DNA of 64,000 nt from Cryobacterium suzukii. Its GTDB lineage: Bacteria; Actinomycetota; Actinomycetes; Actinomycetales; Microbacteriaceae. Under the pieces are notes generated by a model. The model had not been told where the DNA came from and did no database searches. It saw nothing but the letters and a program-made list of their open reading frames with translations. Made by a program: the position numbers and the translations under genes. The DNA is taken from positions 124,001 to 188,000 of the forward strand of contig NZ_SOHJ01000002.1 of the NCBI RefSeq assembly GCF_004403185.1. Direction: 5' to 3'. How positions within the stretch are numbered: position 1 is the first letter of the stretch; each line of letters opens with the position of its first letter. This document shows positions 17,323 to 26,549 of this stretch, piece by piece.

Positions 17323-17378
17323 GGACTTGCGCCAGTGCGCGTGAGTTGCGCCTCCCGCGCAGCGGCGCAGCCCCCGCG
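17323..17378 (+). repeat. 56-bp hairpin repeat, copy B
   Basis: Begins GGACTTGCGCC and ends CAGCCCCCGCG. Same length and orientation as copy A at 4619, with more stem mismatches. It lies in the 222-bp gap between mutM and the GNAT gene. A short, partly similar piece (CTGCGCCAGTGC) lies about 40 bases upstream, so the locus may have degraded from a longer unit. Confidence 0.7.
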
Positions 17379-17433
17379 ACCGCAGCGTCCCGCTTAGGGA
17401 GGCATCCGGACTGGGGTCTGTCATTCTTCAGTC

Positions 17434-17922
17434 ATGGATATTGTTACAGATCGATTGACGCTGCATTCCCTGACGCCGTTCGAGGCGCAGCGCATTGTTG
17501 ACCGAGAGCATGAACCCGACGACGTCTGGCATGCGGACTATCCGCTGGACGATGAACTGGATCCGCTGAGAGCCCTCGCCGAATCCGGCCGGAGTGAGTC
17601 AATCTTCACGCTTTATTCAGTCCGAATCAACGACGGCGACGTAGCCGTGGGCGGCATCGGGTTTTTTGGCCCTCCCGACGCGGAGGGTTTGGTTGAAATC
17701 GGTTACGGACTCGTGGAGGCCGTTCGGGGACACGGACTCGCCACGGAAGCACTCCGCGCTGCGATTCGGTGTGCACTGCAGAATGGTGCAGTGCAGGTCA
17801 ATGCAGACACTGACCTCGAAAACTATGCATCTCAACGGGTCCTCGAAAAGGCAGGGTTCACGGAGGTTTCCCGATCTCACGAATCGGTCTGCTACGAGTT
17901 CGGGCGTCGCAGGGAGACGTGA
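17434..17922 (+). CDS. GNAT-family N-acetyltransferase (RimJ/RimL-like)
   Basis: A 162-residue acetyltransferase. The N-terminus MDIVTDRLTLHSLTPFEA is typical of ribosomal-protein or small-molecule acetyltransferases. The acetyl-CoA motif EAVRGHGLATEALRAAI lies near 97-113, followed by NYASQRVLEKAGF. The substrate cannot be predicted. It stands alone between mutM and a minus-strand membrane gene, and is flanked upstream by a hairpin repeat. Codon use looks slightly less GC-biased than its neighbours, possibly a later arrival. Confidence 0.8.
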   Translation: MDIVTDRLTLHSLTPFEAQRIVDREHEPDDVWHADYPLDDELDPLRALAESGRSESIFTLYSVRINDGDVAVGGIGFFGPPDAEGLVEIGYGLVEAVRGHGLATEALRAAIRCALQNGAVQVNADTDLENYASQRVLEKAGFTEVSRSHESVCYEFGRRRET

Positions 17923-17944
17923 GCTGAACGATGTACCTTGGGCG

Positions 17945-18862
17945 TCAGGCCAGGGCAGCCTGGAGACGCCGACGCCGCAGTGCCCAGCGCACAGCCAGAC
18001 CGAGAACCATCACGATGACTGCGGGAACCAGAAGCGACAGTGATCCGCCCTTCACACCCAGGGCGCTGACGAATACCTGCGCACCATAATCGAGCATCTC
18101 GGCCGGATAGGCGGCGAGCACACGAGTTCCCGCTGCTGCGCTCACGGCTGTGAACAGCGTCGGTCCGATCCAGAGGGCAAGAAAACTGACGATCGCCCCG
18201 GCCACCCGACCAATTGTTGTCAGGCCGCACCAAGCCACGGCGAGCCCCACGATCACGGCCGGAACCCACCGGGCTGCGCTCAGCAGGGCCCTGGTCGTTT
18301 CGGTTGTCTCAAAGCTCAGCGGATGCGCGATGAGTCCGTTGAGCCAGGCGCTAAAGGCCACGGCGGCCAGGCTCACGGCCACCACCGCGCCGGCTGCAGG
18401 CGCTCGGGCGATGAGCATAAGGATGAGCAGTCCGATCAGGCTGGCGGCCAGTGTTCCGGCGGTCAGAGCGAACAGGTATACCTTCGCGGCCGGACTCTCC
18501 GCGAGTCCGGTGGCGACCGTGACGGCGGTCTGCACGATGGCAACGACCTGCACGAGAAGCACGCCGACAATGATCGCGGCCAGTGCGAACCGGGGGTGCT
18601 GTGCACGCGTGACCCGGGCGAGGCCGCCGGCGAGCGCTGACCCGGTCACGACCACCGCGACAATGAGGGTGATCGTGTACTGGCTAAATGGCAGCAGGGC
18701 GATCGGCATGTCCTCCGGCAAGGTGTTGCTGGCCCATAGGTTCTGTATGGGAAGGTGCATCCCGGTGACCAGCCAGGGCAGCAGCCCGACCATCGCCGCG
18801 AGCATCCCGACGACCAGGTATGACACCGGACCTATCGCTTTCATCCGTGTAAGCACGCTCAC
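17945..18862 (-). CDS. Polytopic membrane protein of unknown function
   Basis: A 305-residue protein with about eight predicted membrane spans spread along the chain and a basic C-terminus (RWALRRRRLQAALA). I recognise no catalytic or transport motif. The GTG at 18862 is chosen because GAGGGGG lies five bases upstream; an in-frame TTG at 18889 has no such support. It is convergent with the GNAT gene at 17434 and downstream of another GNAT gene on the same strand (51-bp gap). Confidence 0.6.
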   Translation of the reverse strand: MSVLTRMKAIGPVSYLVVGMLAAMVGLLPWLVTGMHLPIQNLWASNTLPEDMPIALLPFSQYTITLIVAVVVTGSALAGGLARVTRAQHPRFALAAIIVGVLLVQVVAIVQTAVTVATGLAESPAAKVYLFALTAGTLAASLIGLLILMLIARAPAAGAVVAVSLAAVAFSAWLNGLIAHPLSFETTETTRALLSAARWVPAVIVGLAVAWCGLTTIGRVAGAIVSFLALWIGPTLFTAVSAAAGTRVLAAYPAEMLDYGAQVFVSALGVKGGSLSLLVPAVIVMVLGLAVRWALRRRRLQAALA

Positions 18863-18913
18863 CAGAACCCCCTCAGTTTGAAACCGCAAGGCTAGCAGGT
18901 GAGTGCCTAACCC

Positions 18914-20008
18914 CTATTTAGATGGGCCGCTACGTGGCACGACGCGTTTCCAGGCGCCCTCGTAGCCCATCGGCACGAAGCCGAGCGCCTCGTTGACGTC
19001 GAGCATGTGTCGGTTCTCTTCGGCGTTAAAGGTTGTGACCGACGGATGCCCGGGGCTCTCCTGCGCAAGATACTCCAGATTCGCGCTTTTCAGCAGCATG
19101 CCGAGGCGGTGGCCGCGGTGTTCCCGCAGCACGAGGGTGTCTTCCTGACCAACGGACCGGTTGGATTCGGCCGGAACCGACAGCTGGGTGAAGGCGACGA
19201 GGTGACCGCTGGGCTCGTGCAGGGCTGCCGCGGTGAGCATGCGCCGCGGGCTGGCAGCTCGGGAGGTCTCTTCGTTGACCAGCCGCTCGGCGGTCCAGAC
19301 GTCTTCCGGCTCCTCGAGGCCGGCCGTTGGGGCATCGGTGCTCATGCGGGTAAAGAGGAGTGCGAGGTCGGCGCGCCAGTGTGGGGGAGTTCCCCCACTC
19401 CAGCAGTGCACCGTGTAGTCGCGGCCGGCCTGCGCCGCGGCATCCGCTCGGAAGCGGTGCATCACGCTGTCGTCGGCGGGCAGGGGGAGCCGGCTACCGC
19501 GCTCCACCTGCTCGAGGCGATAACCGCGGGCGAATAGAAAACGTACCTCGGGGTTGTCGCGCGGAACCGAACCGAAGCCTGTCGGGGCGGCCAAACGTTT
19601 GCCAGCGGCTTCCGCCGAGACCGTGTAGACGATGAGTTCCTGCCGGTTTTCGGTCGCGGCCAGGGCCTCGACCCGGTCGGCGAGGGCCGTGCCGATGCCG
19701 TGCCTCCGCCAGGCCGGCAGCACCTGCACGCCCAGCCAGGCATGGTTATCGCCCTGGTCGAGCAGGGTTTCGTAGGTGGCGCGGGCCACTACGGTGCCGT
19801 CGACCCGGGCCACGAACATGCGCTTGGGATCATATGTGGTGTTGAGCCACCCCGGCAGCAGCTCGGCCGCCGAGTACTCCAGGTCGTCCGTGCCAAAACC
19901 TTCGGCTTCGACGACGTTGCGCAGCGCGGCGACGGCCTCCCAGGAGGGCCAGCCGGGCGCACGTGGGGTCGCGGGAATGACGAGTTCGTCGATCGAGAAG
20001 TCGCTCAT
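18914..20008 (-). CDS. Two-domain GNAT N-acetyltransferase
   Basis: A 364-residue protein with two GNAT repeats. The first acetyl-CoA loop is VLPAWRRHGIGTALADRV near 110-127. The second is LREHRGHRLGMLLKSAN near 305-321, followed by TFNAEENRHMLDVNEALGF. Tandem GNAT proteins are common in Actinobacteria and include mycothiol synthase, but the MshD-specific context is absent, so the substrate is open. ATG 20008 is preferred over one 17 codons earlier because the family starts here and a TACTCT box is 8 nt upstream. Confidence 0.8.
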   Translation of the reverse strand: MSDFSIDELVIPATPRAPGWPSWEAVAALRNVVEAEGFGTDDLEYSAAELLPGWLNTTYDPKRMFVARVDGTVVARATYETLLDQGDNHAWLGVQVLPAWRRHGIGTALADRVEALAATENRQELIVYTVSAEAAGKRLAAPTGFGSVPRDNPEVRFLFARGYRLEQVERGSRLPLPADDSVMHRFRADAAAQAGRDYTVHCWSGGTPPHWRADLALLFTRMSTDAPTAGLEEPEDVWTAERLVNEETSRAASPRRMLTAAALHEPSGHLVAFTQLSVPAESNRSVGQEDTLVLREHRGHRLGMLLKSANLEYLAQESPGHPSVTTFNAEENRHMLDVNEALGFVPMGYEGAWKRVVPRSGPSK

Positions 20009-20237
20009 GCTGCGCCAGAGTAGTCCGTGCGCGGGTACCGCGTGCACAACCGCGGACAATTTCGCTCGAAGCCCTCAGGAACGGCCCGAAAAGCCACTGT
20101 GGCACGCCCAATCTCCGCAATTCCGGTCGCCACCCATCCACATAAGCGGATGTCCCGGCCAGTGTCGGTGGGGCAAGGTACCGTTGAATCAGCCGACAGA
20201 CCACTGATTCGCGGGCAAGCTACCGAAAGGGTGACCG

Positions 20238-23200
20238 ATGTATTTGAAGAGCCTCACCCTCAAGGGCTTCAAATCGTTCGCGCAACCGACGACTTTCGCT
20301 TTTGAGCCCGGCGTCACCTGCGTTGTGGGCCCGAACGGCTCGGGCAAGTCCAACGTCGTCGACGCCCTGGCCTGGGTGATGGGCGAGCAGGGCGTGAAAA
20401 CCCTGCGCGGCGGCAAGATGGAAGACGTTATCTTTGCCGGCACGTCCACCCGCGGGCCGCTCGGCCGGGCCGAGGTCATCCTCACCATTGACAACACCGA
20501 CGGCGCCCTGCCGATCGAGTACTCCGAAGTCACCATTTCGCGCACCCTGTTTCGCAACGGCGCGAGCGAGTACGCCATCAACGGGCGCACCTGCCGGCTG
20601 CTCGACGTGCAAGAACTGCTCAGCGACTCCGGCCTCGGCCGGGAGATGCACGTCATCGTCGGGCAGGGACAGCTCGACGCTGTGCTGCGCGCGAGCCCGG
20701 AGGAACGTCGAGGCTTCATCGAGGAGGCCGCCGGCATTCTCAAACACCGGCGCCGCAAAGAGAAGACCCTGCGCAAGCTTGATGCGATGCAGACCAACCT
20801 CACTCGGCTGAGCGACCTTGCCGGGGAGATTCGGCGCCAGCTCAAGCCGCTCGGACACCAGGCCGAAATCGCCAGGGAAGCGCAGACCATCGCTGCCGTC
20901 GTCCGCGACGCGCGTGCCCGCCTGCTCGCCGACGACGTCGTGGCGCTGCGCACCGCTCTCGACGCCTATGACCGCACCGAGAGTGAACGGCACACCGAGC
21001 GGGTCGTGCTTCAGGAACAGCTCTCGCAGAAACAGGGGCGCGTGCAGCGGCTTGAGCTCAGCAAGGTCGGCGATGCCGTCGACCTGGCTCGCCGCACCAG
21101 TCACGAACTGGAGTCGGCGCAGGAACGCCTGCGTGCACTCTTCACGCTCGCCAATCAGCGACTGGCCCTGCTGGGCTCGCAGGCGGAGTCGACCGGATTC
21201 GTGTCGAGTGTCACCCCGACCATGCTGGCCGAGTCCGCCGCCGAGGTTGAACAGTTGCGTGCAGGCATCGGGACAGCCCAAATCGCTTCAGACACCGCCC
21301 GGGAGCAGAGTGCTGCGGCCCGGTCGCGGCTCGACGCGGTCGACGAAGACATTGCGGCGCAGGCAGCACTCGTTTCTCGGCACGACCTCGAAATCTCGCA
21401 CCTGACCGGGCAATCCGAGGCGGCGACGTCGCGGCTTGCTGCCGTGCGCGGTGAGCAGTTGCGGCAGCAGAATGCTCGGGGCGACGCGATGGATCGCAAC
21501 CGAAAAGCGCAGCAGCAGCTCGACGAACTGCCAGCCGCCGTTCCCGCTGGCGAACCAGAGGCTGGCGAACTCTCCGAGGCCTTCGAACTGGCGCAGACTG
21601 CGGTGCAGGGCGTTGAGGCCGAGGTGGAGCGCCTTCGTGATGACCTGCACCGGCTCGAGCGGGAACGCGACGCTCAGGCAGCCCGACAGGGCGCGTTTTC
21701 CCTCGCGCTCGATCAGAAGGACGGCTCGACCGCGGTGCTCGCCGCGCAGCTAGCCGGCATTCGCGGCCTCGTGGCCGACCATGTGCGGGTGCAGCCGGGG
21801 TTCGAGGCGGCGATCGCTGCCGCACTCGGTTCCCTCGCCGACGCCGTGCTTGCCGACAACCGCGACGCCGCACTAGCCGCGATCATGCAGGCCGAACGCG
21901 AGGATTACGGGCGGGTCGAACTGATCGTGGCCAATGCCGATGCCGATGCCGATGCCGATAGCCTGGCAGCGCCAGTTGATGAACTGGGCGCGCAGCTGGG
22001 CATCCGCTGGGCGAACTCGGTCGTCGACGGCCCAGCCGGGGTACGTGGTCTGCTCGCCCAGACCGTCATCGCTGACGATCTGGCCGTGGCCAGCACGATA
22101 CAGCTGCCGAAAGGCCTCACCCTCATTACCCTCTCCGGAGAGGTGCTGAGCCCGTGGGTCGTACGCGGAGGGGCCGGCGCCAGGCAGAGCAGGCTCGAAC
22201 TCGTCGCCGAACGCGATACCGCTGCCGAGAAACTGGCGGCCGTCACCTCGCAGATCGACCGCGTGCGGTTCGACTTCACCGAACAGCGCACACTGTTGCA
22301 GGCGCACAAAGAGCAGTCCGTCAGTGCGCGGGCGGCCCTGCGAGCCTGTGAAACGCGGCTCGCCACCGTGACCGAACGGCGTGGGCGACTCTCGGTGCAG
22401 GCAGACGCCCACGCCGCCGACGTTGACCGGGTGTCCGCCGCGCTTCAGCTCGCCAGCAGCGCTGTCACCGAAGCGGAAGCCGTCGCCGCACGGGCCGCAG
22501 CCGCCCTCGACACAGCACGGTCACGGCCACGGCCCATGCTTGACGCGACTCTGCGCGACGCGCTGTACACCGAACTCGAGGCCGCCCGCGAGACCGAGGT
22601 GGAGACTCGGCTGCAAGTGGAAACCGCTCGCGAGCGGGTGCGCGCTGGCGAAGTGCACGTCACGACCCTCACCCATCAGCTGGAGGCCGACCGCACGGCG
22701 GCCACCGCGGCGGCGCGCCGCGCAGTCGTTCGTCGTCGCCAAGTGGATGCCGCGTCCCGGGTCGCCACGGCACTTCCGGCCGTGCTCGCCGCCGCGGATC
22801 GCTCCGTCGCCGAGGCGAGGCTTCAGTTGGCGAGCGCGGAAACCGAACGGGCCAGCCAGAACACCGAACTTCAGCAGCTGCGTCGTGACGAGAACACCCT
22901 GCGCGAGCGGCTCGCCTCGATCACTGACACCGTGCACGGCCTCGAACTCGAGATCTACGAGAAGAAACTGCAACTCTCGGCACTGCTCGAACGCGCCGCA
23001 AGCGAACTAGGGCTAACCGAAGATGTGCTCGTCACCGAATATGGGCCCGATCAGGTCATTCCGCGCGACGGTACGGGTCTTGGCTCAAGCGCCATGGACA
23101 GTGTTACCGGCGAAAGCCGCACCAGCGAAGACAGCGCCAGCGCCCATGGTAGCGACGAAAGCGACGGTATCCGCTTCGATCGGGCCGAACAGCAGAAACG

Positions 23201-23861
23201 GTTCGCGGCTGCTGAACGCAAGCTCGGCCAGCTCGGCCGGGTGAACCCGCTCGCGCTCGAGGAATTCGCGGCGCTCGAGCAACGGCACCGGTTTCTCACG
23301 GAACAACTCACCGACCTCACCGCGACGCGCAGCGATCTGCTAACCATCATCGCCGACATCGACGAAAAGATGCAGTCCATCTTCTCGTCCGCATTCGATG
23401 ACACGCAGGCGGCCTTCGCCGACGTATTTCCCGTGTTGTTTCCTGGCGGCAGTGGCAGCATCTGGCTCACCGACCCCGACGACTTGCTCACGACCGGCAT
23501 CGAGGTGTCGGTGAAGCCGGCCGGTAAGAAGATCGAACGGCTGTCCTTGCTCTCCGGTGGCGAACGCTCGCTTGCCGCAGTGGCCCTCCTGATCGCCATT
23601 TTTAAGGCCCGCCCGAGCCCGTTCTACATCATGGACGAGGTCGAAGCGGCACTCGATGATGCCAACCTCGGCCGACTGCTGACCATCTTCGAAGACCTGC
23701 GCGAAACCAGCCAGCTCATTGTGATCACGCACCAAAAACGCACCATGGAGATAGCGGATGCCCTTTACGGTGTCAGCATGCGGCAAGACGGGGTCAGCGC
23801 CGTCGTGGGCCAACGCGTCGGCGCCCGAGCCGACCAGCGGGTGAGTGCCACCGTGTCTTGA
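20238..23861 (+). CDS. smc: Chromosome segregation protein SMC
   Basis: ABC-type ATPase that compacts and segregates the chromosome with ScpA/ScpB. The 1207-residue protein has Walker A GPNGSGKSN at about 31-39, a long N-terminal coiled coil, the hinge at about 500-660, a second coiled coil, the signature LSGGERSLAAVAL near 1105, and Walker B YIMDEVEAALDDAN near 1130. A Ser/Asp-rich, probably disordered insert of about 40 residues lies around 950-990, before the C-terminal head. The hinge holds a DADADADADS run from a DNA hexamer repeat. The ATG follows GAAAGGGTGACCG. Confidence 0.96.
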   Translation: MYLKSLTLKGFKSFAQPTTFAFEPGVTCVVGPNGSGKSNVVDALAWVMGEQGVKTLRGGKMEDVIFAGTSTRGPLGRAEVILTIDNTDGALPIEYSEVTISRTLFRNGASEYAINGRTCRLLDVQELLSDSGLGREMHVIVGQGQLDAVLRASPEERRGFIEEAAGILKHRRRKEKTLRKLDAMQTNLTRLSDLAGEIRRQLKPLGHQAEIAREAQTIAAVVRDARARLLADDVVALRTALDAYDRTESERHTERVVLQEQLSQKQGRVQRLELSKVGDAVDLARRTSHELESAQERLRALFTLANQRLALLGSQAESTGFVSSVTPTMLAESAAEVEQLRAGIGTAQIASDTAREQSAAARSRLDAVDEDIAAQAALVSRHDLEISHLTGQSEAATSRLAAVRGEQLRQQNARGDAMDRNRKAQQQLDELPAAVPAGEPEAGELSEAFELAQTAVQGVEAEVERLRDDLHRLERERDAQAARQGAFSLALDQKDGSTAVLAAQLAGIRGLVADHVRVQPGFEAAIAAALGSLADAVLADNRDAALAAIMQAEREDYGRVELIVANADADADADSLAAPVDELGAQLGIRWANSVVDGPAGVRGLLAQTVIADDLAVASTIQLPKGLTLITLSGEVLSPWVVRGGAGARQSRLELVAERDTAAEKLAAVTSQIDRVRFDFTEQRTLLQAHKEQSVSARAALRACETRLATVTERRGRLSVQADAHAADVDRVSAALQLASSAVTEAEAVAARAAAALDTARSRPRPMLDATLRDALYTELEAARETEVETRLQVETARERVRAGEVHVTTLTHQLEADRTAATAAARRAVVRRRQVDAASRVATALPAVLAAADRSVAEARLQLASAETERASQNTELQQLRRDENTLRERLASITDTVHGLELEIYEKKLQLSALLERAASELGLTEDVLVTEYGPDQVIPRDGTGLGSSAMDSVTGESRTSEDSASAHGSDESDGIRFDRAEQQKRFAAAERKLGQLGRVNPLALEEFAALEQRHRFLTEQLTDLTATRSDLLTIIADIDEKMQSIFSSAFDDTQAAFADVFPVLFPGGSGSIWLTDPDDLLTTGIEVSVKPAGKKIERLSLLSGGERSLAAVALLIAIFKARPSPFYIMDEVEAALDDANLGRLLTIFEDLRETSQLIVITHQKRTMEIADALYGVSMRQDGVSAVVGQRVGARADQRVSATVS
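21936..21959 (+). repeat. Tandem GCCGAT hexamer repeat inside smc
   Basis: Four head-to-tail GCCGAT copies after one variant GCCAAT. They encode an Ala-Asp run on the SMC hinge surface. The unit is in frame, so slippage would change length by two residues per copy without breaking the gene. Confidence 0.8.
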
Positions 23862-23877
23862 TTCGAGAACAACCGAC

Positions 23878-24195
23878 CTAGCCCTGGGGTGGCAGTGCGG
23901 AGATGACGGGGTGGTCCTTGGCGAGTACGCCGATCTTGGCGGCGCCTCCTGGGGAGCCGATGTCGTCGAAGAATTCCACGTTGGCTTTGTAGTAGTCGGC
24001 CCACTGTTCGGGCAGGTCATCTTCGTAATAGATGGCCTCGACCGGGCAGACCGGTTCACAGGCGCCGCAGTCGACGCACTCGTCAGGATGAATATAGAGG
24101 GAGCGTTCGCCCTCATAAATGCAGTCCACCGGGCATTCATCGATGCAGGCACGATCTTTCACATCGACGCACGGAAGAGCGATCACATACGTCAC
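23878..24195 (-). CDS. fdxA: 7Fe ferredoxin (3Fe-4S/4Fe-4S)
   Basis: A 105-residue acidic electron carrier. Cysteines at 9, 17 and 50 fit the 3Fe-4S cluster, and 21, 40, 43 and 46 the 4Fe-4S cluster, with an extra Cys25 as in FdxA of other bacteria. GTG 24195 is chosen because it overlaps the fprA stop (GTGA) and gives the family N-terminus [10 protein letters not shown]. It is the last gene of the sulfate-assimilation operon, next to its likely reductase, so it probably feeds electrons to sulfite reductase. It is convergent with smc, 16 bp away. Confidence 0.93.
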   Translation of the reverse strand: MTYVIALPCVDVKDRACIDECPVDCIYEGERSLYIHPDECVDCGACEPVCPVEAIYYEDDLPEQWADYYKANVEFFDDIGSPGGAAKIGVLAKDHPVISALPPQG

Positions 24196-25592
24196 AGGGT
24201 CAACAACGCTTCCGTGCGCGAGATCGCAACCTGTTCCGCGCGGGAGATGACCTTCACCCGTTCGCGACCCGGAGTGACCTCGTCGAGGCTGCCGAGCATC
24301 AGTTCGTGGGCGTCGAGGGCCTGCCAGCCGGCCCAGGTAGTGAACTCCACCCCGCGCTCGTCTAACAGGGCCAGAATCGCATCCGCCGTGCCAACGGCCG
24401 TGCCCACGGCAACCAGCACCGGCAGGTCGGCCACGAGCCGCGTCACGGTTTCCAGCGCGTCTCCCTTGGTGTGTCCAATCAGCCCGATCGGGCCGCGCTT
24501 GATCCACCCGGTGGCGTACAGGCCGGCGATCGGCTGGCCGACCGCATCGAGCACGCGGCCGCCGTCGTTGGGAATGACACCGCGCACAGCGTCGAACGGT
24601 ACCGCGGCCAGGGCGCTGCCGCGGTAGCCGACCGCACGGTAGACGGCCTGCACCGGGTAGTCGAGAATCTGACCGGTCGATCGCACTCCGCCGTCTCCGG
24701 TGTGTTCGGTGCGCTCAAAACGGATGCCTTCCACCCGACCGTCTCCGTACACCTCGACCGGGGCGTGCAAAAAGTGTAGGTGCAGACGACGCGAGGCGCC
24801 GAGTGGAGCCTTGGTGAGCCATCCGTTTAGCGTGCGGGTCATGATTTTGACCTGGTTATTGCTGGCGACGAGCTGTTCACTGTGCGAATCGGGTGTGAAA
24901 TCCTCGGCATAAACCACGAGGTCGACGTCGGGAATGTCGGCGAGTTCGCGCAGTTCGATCGGGGTGAATTTCACCTGCGACGGTCCGCGGCGACCGAATA
25001 TGTGCACGTCGGTCACCGGCGAGCCGGCGAGGCCGGCATAGACCGAGGCGGGAATGTCGGTGGTGAGCAGGTCGTCGGCGTGCTTGGCGAGAATGCGGGC
25101 CACATCCAGGGCCACGTTGCCGTTGCCGATCACGGCCACATCGGTTGCGTCGAGCGGCCATTCCAGGGGGACGTCGGGGTGCCCGTCGTACCAGGAGACG
25201 AAGTCGGCTGCGCCAAACGAGCCGGGCAGGTCGATGCCGTCAATGACGAGCGGGGCGTCGAGAATGGCGCCGGTCGCGAAGATGACCGCGTGGTAGTGCT
25301 CGCGCAGGTCGGTGAGGCTCAGGTCGGTGCCGTACGTGACATTGCCGATGAAGCGAGTCGTTCCGGTTTCGAGCATCTCCTGGAGCGACTTCACGATGCC
25401 CTTGATACGCGGGTGGTCGGGGGCAACTCCGTAGCGAATCAGTCCGTACGGTGCTGGCAGCGAATCGAACAGGTCGATGGCCACCTCGTGACCAGCCTCC
25501 TGGACGAGCCGGGTGAGAATATTGCCGGCGTAGATGCCGGCCGGGCCGGCGCCGATGATGGCAACGCGCAGGGCGGATGGGACGGGAATCAT
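24192..25592 (-). CDS. fprA: Ferredoxin-NADP+ reductase, adrenodoxin-reductase type (FprA-like)
   Basis: FAD enzyme that moves electrons from NADPH to ferredoxin. The 466-residue protein has the FAD motif GAGPAG at 14-19, the family segment [15 protein letters not shown] near 47-61, and the NADPH motif [13 protein letters not shown] near 156-168. Its place next to fdxA and in the same direction as sir suggests the chain NADPH - FprA - FdxA - sulfite reductase. The start is ATG with GAAAGG upstream. A 45-bp gap separates it from the ABC permease gene. Confidence 0.93.
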   Translation of the reverse strand: MIPVPSALRVAIIGAGPAGIYAGNILTRLVQEAGHEVAIDLFDSLPAPYGLIRYGVAPDHPRIKGIVKSLQEMLETGTTRFIGNVTYGTDLSLTDLREHYHAVIFATGAILDAPLVIDGIDLPGSFGAADFVSWYDGHPDVPLEWPLDATDVAVIGNGNVALDVARILAKHADDLLTTDIPASVYAGLAGSPVTDVHIFGRRGPSQVKFTPIELRELADIPDVDLVVYAEDFTPDSHSEQLVASNNQVKIMTRTLNGWLTKAPLGASRRLHLHFLHAPVEVYGDGRVEGIRFERTEHTGDGGVRSTGQILDYPVQAVYRAVGYRGSALAAVPFDAVRGVIPNDGGRVLDAVGQPIAGLYATGWIKRGPIGLIGHTKGDALETVTRLVADLPVLVAVGTAVGTADAILALLDERGVEFTTWAGWQALDAHELMLGSLDEVTPGRERVKVISRAEQVAISRTEALLTL

Positions 25593-25637
25593 GAGGAACC
25601 TTTCAACAGCAGCGAACAGAAAAAACGGATGCGCCGG

Positions 25638-26549
25638 TCAGCGCAGGCCAGCAGCCATCAGCCCGCGGCGGCGCAGCAAGCGACGCTCGATCGGGGCGAA
25701 GATCACGAGCTCAACCAGGATGCCGACGAAGAGGATCACCAGGATCGTAGCGAGCACCCCGGACAGGTCGGCGAGCTCGCGGCTCTGGTCGAGCATCGTC
25801 CCGAGGCCGAAACCGATGTCTCCACCGATCACGATAATTTCGGCGGCCATGAGCGAGCGCCAGGCGAAGGCCCAGCCCTGCTTGAGGCCGGAGAAATAGC
25901 CAGGCAGGGCAGCCGGCAACACGACTAGTGTGGCCATTTCGAAGCGCGAGGCACCGAGCACCGTGCCCACCCGGCGTAGCTGCGGCGGAATCTGGTCGAC
26001 GCCGGAAACGAGTCCGTTGGCGATCGAGGGTACAGCACCCATCAGAATGACGAAGTACACCGTGGCGTCGGAGATGCCGAACCAGATAATCGCGGCCGGC
26101 ACCCAGGCGACCGAGGGCAGCACCTGCAAACCGGAGAGCAGCGGCCCGAGGGCGCGCCGCACCGGGCGGCACTCGGCCAGCAGCAGCCCGATCGGCGTGC
26201 CAATGGCGACCGCGATGATAAAGCCGAGCCCGCCGCGTTCGAGACTCGTCGCAACCGCGAGCTGCAAGCGGTCACTCGACCAGGCGCTGGCTAACGCGCC
26301 GAATACGTCGAGCGGGCCGGGAATCAGGTCGGGGCGGGGCCTGGCGATGAGAATGTAGACCTGCCAGGCCGCGACGAGACCGATGAGCAGCAGAATCGGC
26401 GGTACGACACCGTCGAGGGTGCGGCGAAAGGCGCCGCGCGGCGTTTCTGGCACGGCCTGCAGTGAATCGAGGCCCGCCTCCAAACGTCGCAGTTCGTCGT
26501 GACCGGGGTCGTGCACCCTGGCGGTGGCGGCCTGTGATTCAAGCGGCAT
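25638..26549 (-). CDS. ABC transporter permease, sulfonate/nitrate/taurine type (SsuC/TauC-like)
   Basis: A 303-residue inner-membrane permease with about six spans in its second two-thirds. The EAA-type loop is GWAFAWRSLMAAEI near 235-248. A polar N-terminal tail of about 60 residues precedes the first span. The ATG at 26549 overlaps the ATPase stop by 11 bp and has AGAGGAG upstream. With the ATPase and the lipoprotein encoded in the same operon it makes a complete importer. The context of cysD, cysN and cysH implies a sulfur substrate; sulfate, sulfonate or a sulfate ester are all possible. Confidence 0.85.
   Translation of the reverse strand: MPLESQAATARVHDPGHDELRRLEAGLDSLQAVPETPRGAFRRTLDGVVPPILLLIGLVAAWQVYILIARPRPDLIPGPLDVFGALASAWSSDRLQLAVATSLERGGLGFIIAVAIGTPIGLLLAECRPVRRALGPLLSGLQVLPSVAWVPAAIIWFGISDATVYFVILMGAVPSIANGLVSGVDQIPPQLRRVGTVLGASRFEMATLVVLPAALPGYFSGLKQGWAFAWRSLMAAEIIVIGGDIGFGLGTMLDQSRELADLSGVLATILVILFVGILVELVIFAPIERRLLRRRGLMAAGLR

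Noticed and set aside
20009-20237. A possible small gene in the gap between the GNAT gene and smc
   Set aside because: Frames here lack a conserved product and ribosome site. The gap probably holds the smc promoter (TACCGT near 20178) and leader.
23023-23244. The Ser/Asp-rich stretch of SMC as a frameshifted or fused region
   Set aside because: The frame continues unbroken into the conserved C-terminal coiled coil and head, so it is a linker insertion and not damage.
23878-24507. A 209-codon frame that would extend the ferredoxin far upstream
   Set aside because: The extra part overlaps fprA in another frame and is Arg/Gly-rich. The GTG at 24195 gives a normal 105-residue ferredoxin with a coupled start.
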